Below are positions 1 through 14,023 of a stretch of DNA of 16,870 nucleotides, piece after piece; the stretch's first letter is position 1; every line of letters begins with the position of its first letter. This DNA comes from Nevskia soli DSM 19509 (GTDB taxonomy: Bacteria > Pseudomonadota > Gammaproteobacteria > Nevskiales > Nevskiaceae). Location of the stretch: positions 1-16,870 of the forward strand of contig NZ_JONR01000065.1 in the NCBI RefSeq assembly GCF_000711955.1, in the 5' to 3' direction. The translations under genes were made by a program, and so were the position numbers. The notes beneath the pieces were generated by a model. The model did not search any database. It was not told where the DNA came from and saw only the letters and a list, made by a program, of their open reading frames with translations.

Positions 1-1140
<1,140 letters not shown>

Positions 1141-1179
1141 GGGCCTGACGGCGGGCGGCACGAGGAGGCGGGCGCAAGT

Positions 1180-1199
1180 CCTTGTTTTCAAGGGTTTTT
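1180..1199 (+). terminator. Likely intrinsic terminator of the first tuf
   Basis: CCTTG (1180-1184) pairs with CAAGG (1189-1193) around a TTTT loop. It is followed by G and TTTTT (1195-1199). The stem is short (5 bp, with possible wobble extension), but its position 40 nt after the tuf stop and upstream of a new promoter supports the call. Confidence 0.55.
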
Positions 1200-1231
1200 C
1201 TCCTTCCTCTCCGAGCCTCCTTCCGCGCGGT

Positions 1232-1268
1232 TTTACAAGCTTATAGAGGGGCGCTATAATCGCGCCCC
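1232..1268 (+). promoter_or_regulatory. Sigma70-type promoter for tRNA-Trp-secE-nusG with stringent-type discriminator
   Basis: TTTACA (1232-1237) and a perfect TATAAT (1255-1260) are separated by exactly 17 nt. The bases after the -10 box are CGCGCCCC (1261-1268), the GC-rich discriminator type known from ppGpp/DksA-controlled rRNA and tRNA promoters of gammaproteobacteria. Transcription should start near 1267, about 26 nt before the mature tRNA. An 8-bp palindrome CCGCGCGG (1223-1230) lies just upstream of the -35 box. Confidence 0.85.
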
Positions 1269-1273
1269 TTTAT
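1243..1273. repeat. Inverted repeat flanking the -10 box of the tRNA-Trp promoter
   Basis: The left arm ATAGAGGGGCGC (1243-1254) and the right arm GCGCCCCTTTAT (1262-1273) match at 11 of 12 positions, leaving TATAATC as the 7-nt centre. The left arm lies upstream of the predicted transcription start, so this is a DNA-level dyad and not an RNA hairpin. Confidence 0.8.
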
Positions 1274-1292
1274 CCCCCGTTATCTTGTGCCT

Positions 1293-1368
1293 AGGGCGGT
1301 AGCTCAATTGGTAGAGCGGCGGTCTCCAAAACCGCAGGCTGGGGGTTCGAGACCCTCCCGCCCTGCCA
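1293..1368 (+). tRNA. tRNA-Trp, anticodon CCA
   Basis: A full 76-nt cloverleaf can be folded by hand. Acceptor arm AGGGCGG (1293-1299) pairs with CCGCCCT (1358-1364), followed by discriminator G and an encoded CCA (1366-1368). The D arm is GCTC/GAGC with AATTGGTA in the loop. The anticodon stem is GCGGT/ACCGC with loop CTCCAAA, anticodon CCA at 1326-1328. The T arm is GGGGG/CCCTC with TTCGAGA in the loop. It sits between tuf and secE and appears co-transcribed with secE from the promoter ending at 1260. Confidence 0.98.
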
Positions 1369-1406
1369 GCACAGAGTCGTAACCTAAGCTTGCGCATCCA
1401 GAACTG

Positions 1407-1787
1407 ATGGAAATCCAGAACGAAGAGAGCGGTTCCCGCTTCGACACCCCGTTGCTGATCGCGGCGTTGCTGCTGCTGGTCGGCGGCATGGTGTCGTTCT
1501 ATTACTTCGATCCGCAGCTGGGCAAGCTGGCGCGGCTGGGTCTCCTGCTGGGCGGCACCGCCGCGGCGGTGTTCGCGGTGTCGCGGACCTCGCTCGGCGC
1601 CACCATCTGGTCCTACCTGCAGGGCGCCAATGTGGAGCGCCGCAAGGTGGTCTGGCCGACCCGCCAGGAAAGCGTGCAAACCACCCTGGTCATCGCCGTA
1701 TTCGTGGTGATCGTCGCGCTGATCATGTGGGGCCTGGATTCGGCGCTGCTGGCCGGCGTGCAATACCTGACCGGGCGGAGTGCCTGA
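1407..1787 (+). CDS. secE: Preprotein translocase subunit SecE
   Basis: SecE clamps the two halves of SecY in the inner-membrane SecYEG channel that exports and inserts proteins. The product is 126 residues (E. coli 127), the long three-helix form of gammaproteobacteria. Hydrophobic segments lie at about 15-33, 41-58 and 93-117. The conserved cytoplasmic amphipathic region with the family signature VERRKVVWPTRQES is at 76-89. The gene starts 38 nt after tRNA-Trp and ends 5 nt before nusG, so it is probably processed out of a tRNA-mRNA transcript. No clear Shine-Dalgarno precedes the ATG at 1407. The start is supported by the length match and by the lack of a better in-frame start upstream. 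Identification rests on the WPTR motif, topology and the universal secE-nusG pairing. Confidence 0.95.
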   Translation: MEIQNEESGSRFDTPLLIAALLLLVGGMVSFYYFDPQLGKLARLGLLLGGTAAAVFAVSRTSLGATIWSYLQGANVERRKVVWPTRQESVQTTLVIAVFVVIVALIMWGLDSALLAGVQYLTGRSA

Positions 1788-1792
1788 ACGAG

Positions 1793-2326
1793 ATGAGCAT
1801 GCGCTGGTACGTCGTACATGCATATTCGCAGTACGAGAACAATGTGATGAAGGCGCTCAAGGAGCGCATCAATCGCGCCAATCTGCAGGAAAAGTTCGGC
1901 GAGATCCTGGTGCCGACCGAAGAGGTCGTCGAGATCCGCGATGGCCAGAAGCGCACCACCGAGCGCAAGTTCTTCCCCGGCTATGTGCTGGTGCAGATGG
2001 AGATGGACGAGGACACCTGGCATCTGGTGAAGAGCACCCCCAAGGTTCTGGGCTTCATCGGCGGTACGCCGGACAAGCCCGCCCCGATCTCCGAGAAGGA
2101 AGCCAATTCGATCCTCAACCGGGTCGAGGAAGCGGTCGAGAAGCCGAAACCGAAGACGCTGTACGAGCCGGGCGAAGCGGTTCGCGTCAACGACGGCCCG
2201 TTCGCCGATTTCTCCGGCGTGGTCGAGGAAGTCAATTACGAGAAGAGCCGCCTGCGTGTGGCGGTTCTGATTTTCGGCCGGTCCACCCCGGTCGAGCTGG
2301 AGTTTTCACAGGTCGAAAAAGCCTAG
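1793..2326 (+). CDS. nusG: Transcription termination/antitermination factor NusG
   Basis: NusG binds the clamp of RNA polymerase to suppress pausing. Through its KOW domain it contacts Rho or ribosomal protein S10, coupling transcription to translation. The 177-residue product has an N-terminal NGN domain (about 3-115; opening RWYVVHAYSQYE, and ERKFFPGYVLVQ near 58-69) and a C-terminal KOW domain (about 123-177; PGEAVRVNDGPFADFSGVV), ending in LIFGRSTPVELEFSQVEKA with the Rho/S10-contacting Phe of LIFGR. The reading frame is open upstream to 1727, but that would overlap secE. ATG 1793, 12 nt after GGAG (1777-1780) and 5 nt after the secE stop, is preferred; ATG 1799 is the alternative. The last codons and the TAG stop lie inside a terminator palindrome, so the 3' end of the gene doubles as a transcription stop. 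Confidence 0.97.
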   Translation: MSMRWYVVHAYSQYENNVMKALKERINRANLQEKFGEILVPTEEVVEIRDGQKRTTERKFFPGYVLVQMEMDEDTWHLVKSTPKVLGFIGGTPDKPAPISEKEANSILNRVEEAVEKPKPKTLYEPGEAVRVNDGPFADFSGVVEEVNYEKSRLRVAVLIFGRSTPVELEFSQVEKA

Positions 2327-2342
2327 GCTTTTTCGGTTTTTT
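2314..2342 (+). terminator. Intrinsic terminator overlapping the nusG stop codon
   Basis: Bases 2314-2335 form a perfect 22-bp palindrome: CGAAAAAGC, CTAG, GCTTTTTCG, giving a 9-bp stem with a CTAG loop. It is followed by G and six T (2337-2342). The nusG codons for Glu-Lys-Ala and the TAG stop (2324-2326) lie inside the hairpin. This should separate the secE-nusG transcript from rplK, unless read-through is allowed. Confidence 0.85.
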
Positions 2343-2344
2343 GG

Positions 2345-2388
2345 TTGCGGGGAGCCGCAAGGCGTTTGCACCCGTTTAGGAGTCCTCA
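2345..2388 (+). promoter_or_regulatory. rplK 5' leader, possible L1 autoregulatory site
   Basis: A 6-bp hairpin, TTGCGG (2345-2350) pairing with CCGCAA (2355-2360) around GGAG, sits between the nusG terminator and the rplK Shine-Dalgarno TAGGAGT (2377-2383). In E. coli, ribosomal protein L1 represses rplK-rplA by binding the rplK leader. This hairpin lies in the right place, and its GGGGAGCC is loosely like the L1 site of 23S rRNA. I see no clear promoter in the gap. Assignment as the L1 target is inference. Confidence 0.3.
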
Positions 2389-2820
2389 ATGGCAAAGAAA
2401 GTCCAGGCCTACGTCAAGCTGCAGATTCCTGCAGGCAAGGCCAACCCGTCTCCCCCCGTCGGTCCCGCACTGGGCCAGAACGGCGTCAACATCATGGAAT
2501 TCTGCAAGCAGTTCAACGCTGCCACGCAGAAGCTGGAGCCGGGCATCCCGACTCCGGTGGTGATCACGGTCTATTCCGACCGCAGCTTCACCTTCATCAC
2601 CAAGACGCCGCCCGCCACCGTGCTGATCAAGAAGGCCGCGGGTATTGAATCCGGCAGCCCGACGCCGCATACCAAAAAGGTCGGCAAGATCACCCGCAAG
2701 CAGGCGGAAGAGATCGCCAAGACCAAGTGGCCGGATCTGAACGCGGGCGACATGACCGCCGCAATTCGCCTGATCGCGGGCTCTGCCCGTTCGATGGGCG
2801 TCGAAGTAGAGGGGCTCTAA
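2389..2820 (+). CDS. rplK: 50S ribosomal protein L11
   Basis: L11 sits at the base of the L12 stalk on 23S rRNA helices 43-44. It takes part in factor binding and in RelA-dependent sensing of uncharged tRNA. The product is 143 residues (E. coli 142). The N-terminal domain (about 1-70) contains the proline-rich stretch AGKANPSPPVGPALGQNGVNI (near 16-36) that binds thiopeptides and factors. The C-terminal rRNA-binding domain (about 75-143) holds GKITRKQAEEIAKTK and ends in ARSMGVEVEGL. ATG 2389 follows TAGGAGT with 6-nt spacing, an excellent site. The gene begins 62 nt after nusG, across a terminator, and is separated from rplA by only 2 nt, the usual coupled L11 operon arrangement. Nothing is odd in the sequence. 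Confidence 0.98.
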   Translation: MAKKVQAYVKLQIPAGKANPSPPVGPALGQNGVNIMEFCKQFNAATQKLEPGIPTPVVITVYSDRSFTFITKTPPATVLIKKAAGIESGSPTPHTKKVGKITRKQAEEIAKTKWPDLNAGDMTAAIRLIAGSARSMGVEVEGL

Positions 2821-2822
2821 CC

Positions 2823-3515
2823 ATGGCTATCACCAAGCGCCAGAAGCTGTTCGCCGACAAGGTGCAGCCGGGCAAGTCGTACACGCTGGAACAGGCCCTG
2901 GATATCGTCAAGGTTTGCGCCACCGCCAAGTTCAAGGAATCGGTCGATCTGTCGATCAACCTGGGCATCGACGCCAAGAAGTCGGACCAGAACGTGCGCG
3001 GCAGCACCACGCTGCCCCACGGCAATGGCAAGACCGTCCGCGTCGCCGTGTTCGCACAGGGCGCCAAGGCGCAGGAAGCGAAGGACGCCGGTGCCGATGA
3101 AGTCGGCATGGACGACCTCGCCGCCAAGATGAAGGCCGGCGACCTGGATTTCGGCGTGGTCATCGCCAGCCCCGACACGATGCGCGTGGTCGGCTCCCTC
3201 GGCCAGGTGCTGGGCCCGCGCGGCCTGATGCCGAACCCGAAGACCGGCACCGTGACCCCGAACGTGGCGGAAGCCGTGCGCAACGCCAAGTCCGGCCAGG
3301 CCCGCTACCGCACCGACAAGGCCGGTATCGTGCATTGCGCCATCGGCGCCGCCGATTTCGAGAAGGGCAAGCTGCAGGACAACCTGCTGGCCGTGCTGCG
3401 TGACATCCGTCGTCAGAAGCCGGCGACGTCGAAGGGCGTCTTCATCAAGAAGGTGGTCCTGTCGACCACGATGGGCCCGGGCGTCCCGGTCGACCTGTCG
3501 TCGCTGCCGGAGTAA
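2823..3515 (+). CDS. rplA: 50S ribosomal protein L1
   Basis: L1 forms the mobile L1 stalk that moves deacylated tRNA through the E site. In E. coli it also represses its own operon. The product is 230 residues (E. coli 234). It has the split two-domain L1 layout: domain I from both termini (opening TKRQKLFADKVQ, closing in KKVVLSTTMGPGVPVDL) and an inserted domain II at about 68-158. The signature GQVLGPRGLMPNPKTGTVT lies near 125-143. The frame is open upstream to 2727, but that would overlap rplK. ATG 2823 follows AGAGGGG (2808-2814) with 8-nt spacing and starts 2 nt after the rplK stop, so translational coupling is likely. A hairpin without a T-run lies 22 nt downstream. Confidence 0.98.
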   Translation: MAITKRQKLFADKVQPGKSYTLEQALDIVKVCATAKFKESVDLSINLGIDAKKSDQNVRGSTTLPHGNGKTVRVAVFAQGAKAQEAKDAGADEVGMDDLAAKMKAGDLDFGVVIASPDTMRVVGSLGQVLGPRGLMPNPKTGTVTPNVAEAVRNAKSGQARYRTDKAGIVHCAIGAADFEKGKLQDNLLAVLRDIRRQKPATSKGVFIKKVVLSTTMGPGVPVDLSSLPE

Positions 3516-3536
3516 GGCGGCCGCTGCAACAGTTTT

Positions 3537-3562
3537 GGGGGACGGATTCCGGTCCGTCCCCC
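3537..3562 (+). repeat. Intergenic hairpin after rplA (GGGGACGG-type stem)
   Basis: GGGGGACGGA (3537-3546) pairs perfectly with TCCGTCCCCC (3553-3562) around a 6-nt loop. No T-tract follows, so it is not a classic terminator. The 8-bp core GGGGACGG/CCGTCCCC recurs in the fusA-tuf gap (16705-16728). It may be an mRNA processing or stability element. Confidence 0.7.
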
Positions 3563-3575
3563 GCCAAGCTTGACA

Positions 3576-3760
3576 GTGTGGTGCAAGCCACATCGTCCAA
3601 GACCGTAAGTGTTCCGGACCGCAAGGCGAGGGATTTAAAGATCGCAAGGTCGCTTACGCAGACGGTGAAACCCGAAGGCGCGAGCCGGAAGGTCCCGTAA
3701 CAGGTGGGTGGTGCCGCGAGGTAGCACCCGTTTCAGCAATGATGTAGCACCAGGAGATCG
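3576..3760 (+). promoter_or_regulatory. Structured rplJ leader, candidate L10-L12 autoregulatory site
   Basis: This part of the 252-nt gap before rplJ folds into several local stems: TGTGGT/GCCACA with a GCAA loop (3577-3592); CGTAAGTG (3604-3611) with CGCTTACG (3651-3658); and GGGTGGTGCC (3706-3715) with GGTAGCACCC (3720-3729), closed by a GCGA tetraloop and with one mismatch. The short string GCAAGG recurs inside. In E. coli and Bacillus the L10(L12)4 complex represses rplJ-rplL by binding such a leader. The position fits; the exact binding motif was not verified. Confidence 0.5.
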
Positions 3761-3767
3761 AGTCTTT

Positions 3768-4298
3768 ATGGCACTTCGTCTGGAAGACAAGAAGGCCCTG
3801 GTTGCGGAAGTGAATGAGGTCGCGTCACGCGCTCTCTCGGCGGTTGCCGCCGAATATCGTGGACTGTCGGCCGGCGAGTTCGACCTGCTGCGCAAGAAGG
3901 CGCGTGAAAACGCGATCTACCTGCACGTGGTGAAGAACACGCTGGCGAAGCGCGCACTCCAGGGTACGGATTTCTCGTGCCTGGAGCCCGCACTGACCGG
4001 TCCGCTGGTTCTGGGATTCTCGCTCGAGGATCCGGGTTCCGTGGGTCGCGTGATCAAGGACTTTGCCAAGGATCACAACAAGCTGGTGGTCAAGGCCGTT
4101 TCGATCGGCGGGCAGCTGTACGGCTCGCAGGACATCGAACGGCTGGCTTCTCTGCCGTCCAAGGAGCAGGCGCTTGCCATGCTCATGGGCACCATGAAAG
4201 CCCCGATCGCCAAGTTCGTTCGTACCCTGGCCGAGCCCACTGCGAAGTTCGTGCGGACCGTCAAGGCGGTCGGCGATGCCAAGCAGGAAGCGGCCTAG
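3768..4298 (+). CDS. rplJ: 50S ribosomal protein L10, extended L12-binding tail
   Basis: L10 anchors L12 dimers to 23S rRNA to form the stalk that recruits EF-Tu, EF-G, IF2 and RF3. The product is 176 residues, about 11 longer than E. coli L10 (165). The N-terminal RNA-binding domain covers about 1-130 (ALRLEDKKALVAEV, LHVVKNTLAKRAL, GPLVLGFS). The C-terminal helix that carries L12 starts near 134. That helix contains AKFVRT twice, at 148-153 and 159-164, 11 residues apart. The two DNA copies (4209-4226 and 4242-4259) differ at 3 of 18 bases, all in third codon positions. In known structures each roughly 10-residue segment holds one L12 dimer, so three dimers are predicted here. ATG 3768 is preceded by AGGAG (3752-3756) with 11-nt spacing. 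Upstream in-frame GTG codons would run into the leader hairpin and are rejected. Confidence 0.97.
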   Translation: MALRLEDKKALVAEVNEVASRALSAVAAEYRGLSAGEFDLLRKKARENAIYLHVVKNTLAKRALQGTDFSCLEPALTGPLVLGFSLEDPGSVGRVIKDFAKDHNKLVVKAVSIGGQLYGSQDIERLASLPSKEQALAMLMGTMKAPIAKFVRTLAEPTAKFVRTVKAVGDAKQEAA

Positions 4299-4379
4299 TC
4301 TCCGTCAGATCGACGGCGACACGCTCACTTTCACACACGGGTTGGTTTTTTAAACACATTAGTTCACGAGGGTATTCAA

Positions 4380-4763
4380 ATGGCACTGTCCAATCAGGAA
4401 ATCCTTGACGCAATCGCCGAAAAGTCCGTCATGGACATCGTCGAGCTGGTCAAGATGATGGAAGAGAAGTTCGGCGTCACCGCCGCTGTTGCCGCTGCTC
4501 CGGCTGCTGCCGCCGGCGGCGCCGCTGCTCCGGCCGCTGTCGAGAAGACCGAGTTCACGGTCGTTCTCGCCGCGCTGGCCGATCCGGCCAAGAAGGTCAA
4601 CGTCATCAAGGTCGTGCGCGAAATCACCGGTCTGGGCTTGAAGGAAGCCAAGGACCTGGTCGAAGGCGCGCCGCAGACCGTGAAGGACGGCGTCTCCAAG
4701 GCTGATGCCGAAGCGATGAAGAAGAAGCTGGAAGAGGGCGGCGCGAAAGTCGACCTGAAGTAA
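4380..4763 (+). CDS. rplL: 50S ribosomal protein L7/L12
   Basis: L12 is the multicopy stalk protein whose C-terminal domain contacts the translational GTPases and stimulates their recruitment and GTP turnover. The product is 127 residues, within the family range. It has an N-terminal dimerisation and L10-binding domain (about 1-33, NQEILDAIAEKSVMDIVELVK), a flexible Ala/Gly/Pro hinge (about 35-53) and the compact C-terminal domain (about 55-127). The C-terminal domain includes KVNVIKVVREITGLGLKEAK, with the lysine- and glycine-rich factor-binding face, and ends in EEGGAKVDLK. ATG 4380 follows GAGGGT (4368-4373) with 6-nt spacing. The 81-nt gap from rplJ has only a weak 5-bp hairpin (4302-4316), so the two are co-transcribed. 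The higher output that L12 needs probably comes from its good ribosome binding site. Confidence 0.98.
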   Translation: MALSNQEILDAIAEKSVMDIVELVKMMEEKFGVTAAVAAAPAAAAGGAAAPAAVEKTEFTVVLAALADPAKKVNVIKVVREITGLGLKEAKDLVEGAPQTVKDGVSKADAEAMKKKLEEGGAKVDLK

Positions 4764-4804
4764 GACTTTCGTTGTCGTTATCTGCCTGCAAAGTGGTTCC
4801 GGCA

Positions 4805-4832
4805 AAGGCTGGCGGCGCAAGCCGCCGGCCTT
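4805..4832 (+). promoter_or_regulatory. rplL-rpoB intergenic hairpin 1 (GCAA tetraloop)
   Basis: AAGGCTGGCGGC (4805-4816) pairs with GCCGCCGGCCTT (4821-4832) around a GCAA tetraloop: 12 bp with a single G-U pair. It lies 41 nt after the rplL stop. No T-run follows, so it is more likely a pause, attenuation or 3'-end stabilising structure than a full terminator. Confidence 0.65.
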
Positions 4833-4844
4833 CTGCCGTTGCTC

Positions 4845-4901
4845 GAGAATGCAGACCTGTGTCCTGTGGCCCCGCCGGCCGGCACACAGGTCTGTATTTT
4901 C
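4845..4901 (+). promoter_or_regulatory. rplL-rpoB long stem-loop, candidate attenuator or RNase III site
   Basis: CAGACCTGTGT (4852-4862) pairs perfectly with ACACAGGTCTG (4884-4894). The stem extends outward to 4845/4901 with two G-U pairs, for 18 bp in all, and a small GGCC/GGCC helix forms in the apex. A T-rich stretch, TATTTTCT, forms the 3' base of the stem. E. coli has an attenuator and an RNase III cleavage site in this same gap, which lower rpoBC expression relative to rplL. The role here is inferred from position and shape. Confidence 0.6.
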
Positions 4902-4943
4902 TGACGCGGCCCCCAGCCGCCAGTCATAGTGAGGGTTGAGATC

Positions 4944-9095
<4,152 letters not shown>

Positions 9096-9172
9096 TCGGC
9101 AGTCGGAACCGTTCGTATTCGCAGGATTCGTGTCACGCGGTAGTTCAGCGCACCAAGTTGCTGGAGAAGTAA

Positions 9173-13432
<4,260 letters not shown>

Positions 13433-13439
13433 AAAAGAA

Positions 13440-13484
13440 GCGGGGCCGGCCTTTCCGGGCCGGCCCCGCGGGTTTGCCCGTTTT
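13440..13484 (+). terminator. Terminator after rpoC
   Basis: GCGGGGCCGGCC (13440-13451) pairs perfectly with GGCCGGCCCCGC (13458-13469). A second small hairpin, CGGG/CCCG (13469-13480), is directly followed by TTTT (13481-13484). The stem is very stable; the T-tract is short. It ends the L/beta transcript and sits 49 nt before the str promoter -35 box. Confidence 0.7.
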
Positions 13485-13519
13485 GGCGGGAAATGTACCC
13501 AGTTGAAGCAGCAGCAGGA

Positions 13520-13536
13520 TCAACCGGTCCGGTTGA
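13520..13536. repeat. 17-bp perfect dyad over the -35 box of the str promoter
   Basis: TCAACCGG (13520-13527), a central T and CCGGTTGA (13529-13536) form a perfect inverted repeat. It overlaps the first four bases of the -35 hexamer at 13533-13538. Such a position is typical of a repressor operator, but no regulator is identified. Confidence 0.6.
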
Positions 13537-13569
13537 CTAAATCCGGGCGCGCACTTATGATTCGCGCCC
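13533..13569 (+). promoter_or_regulatory. Sigma70-type promoter of the str operon with stringent-type discriminator
   Basis: TTGACT (13533-13538) and TATGAT (13556-13561) are separated by exactly 17 nt. The discriminator TCGCGCCC (13562-13569) is GC-rich, as in ppGpp/DksA-controlled promoters. An inverted repeat, GGGCGCG (13545-13551) and CGCGCCC (13563-13569), flanks the -10 box, an arrangement shared with the tRNA-Trp promoter. Transcription should start near 13568, giving a leader of about 66 nt before rpsL. Confidence 0.85.
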
Positions 13570-13577
13570 TCGTTCGG

Positions 13578-13616
13578 CGGGCCCCGAGAGCTATTTGTGG
13601 GCCCGTTTCGTCTTTG
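13578..13616 (+). promoter_or_regulatory. rpsL leader hairpin with T-rich tail, possible attenuator
   Basis: CGGGCCC (13578-13584) pairs with GGGCCCG (13599-13605) across a 14-nt loop and is followed by TTTCGTCTTTG. It begins about 10 nt after the predicted transcription start and ends about 18 nt before the rpsL start codon. The layout suits a weak attenuator or a protein-binding leader; the T-tract is interrupted, so termination would be partial. Confidence 0.4.
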
Positions 13617-13633
13617 TCATAGCGGGAAGTTCA

Positions 13634-14023
13634 GTGCCTACCATCAATCAGTTAGTGCGTAGCGGCCGTACCAGCAAGGCCGCCAAAAACAAGGTTCCGG
13701 CGCTGGGCGCCAGCCCGCAGAAGCGCGGTGTTTGCACGCGCGTCTACACCACCACCCCGAAAAAGCCGAACTCGGCCCTGCGTAAGGTCGCCCGCGTGCG
13801 CCTCACCAACGGCTTCGAAGTCACCAGCTACATCGGCGGTGAAGGCCATAACCTGCAGGAGCATTCGGTCGTCCTGATCCGTGGCGGCCGCGTCAAGGAT
13901 CTTCCCGGTGTTCGCTACCACACCGTCCGCGGTGCGCTGGACGCCTCCGGCGTCGAGAAGCGCCGTCAGGGCCGTTCCAAGTATGGCGCCAAGCGGCCGA
14001 AAGCCGGCGCCGCCAAGAAGTAA
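13634..14023 (+). CDS. rpsL: 30S ribosomal protein S12
   Basis: S12 lies at the decoding centre and tunes the accuracy of tRNA selection. The product is 129 residues with a GTG start (E. coli 124); the extra residues are mainly the C-terminal AGAAKK. PTINQLVRSGR at the N terminus matches the family opening, so GTG 13634 is preferred over the open frame upstream at 13595, which lies in the leader. GGGAAG (13624-13629) is 4 nt upstream. Core motifs RVYTTTPKKPNSALRKVARVRLTNG and GGRVKDLPGVRYHTVRGALD are intact. K43 and K88, the classical streptomycin-resistance positions, are wild type, and D89, the residue methylthiolated by RimO in E. coli, is present. It is the first gene of the str operon, 38 nt before rpsG. 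Confidence 0.98.
   Translation: MPTINQLVRSGRTSKAAKNKVPALGASPQKRGVCTRVYTTTPKKPNSALRKVARVRLTNGFEVTSYIGGEGHNLQEHSVVLIRGGRVKDLPGVRYHTVRGALDASGVEKRRQGRSKYGAKRPKAGAAKK

Noticed and set aside
1727..1792. Upstream GTG 1727 as nusG start
   Set aside because: It overlaps the 3' end of secE and adds residues not found in NusG.
3570..3598. Consensus-like TTGACA upstream of rplJ as a second promoter
   Set aside because: The hexamer at 3570-3575 is perfect, but no acceptable -10 lies 16-18 nt downstream (TCGTCC or similar), and the next bases form an RNA-type hairpin. A weak L10 promoter cannot be excluded, but the sequence does not support it.
4338..4352. T-run before rplL as a terminator
   Set aside because: The T-run near 4345-4350 is not preceded by a usable stem; the only nearby hairpin (4302-4316) is weak and too far away.
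4929..4943. Upstream GTG 4929 as rpoB start
   Set aside because: It would add MRVEI before the conserved AYSFTEKKRIRKDF opening and would use up the GAGGG ribosome site.
13595..13633. Upstream GTG 13595 as rpsL start
   Set aside because: It lies in the leader hairpin region; the added residues are not part of S12 and the family N terminus begins at 13634.
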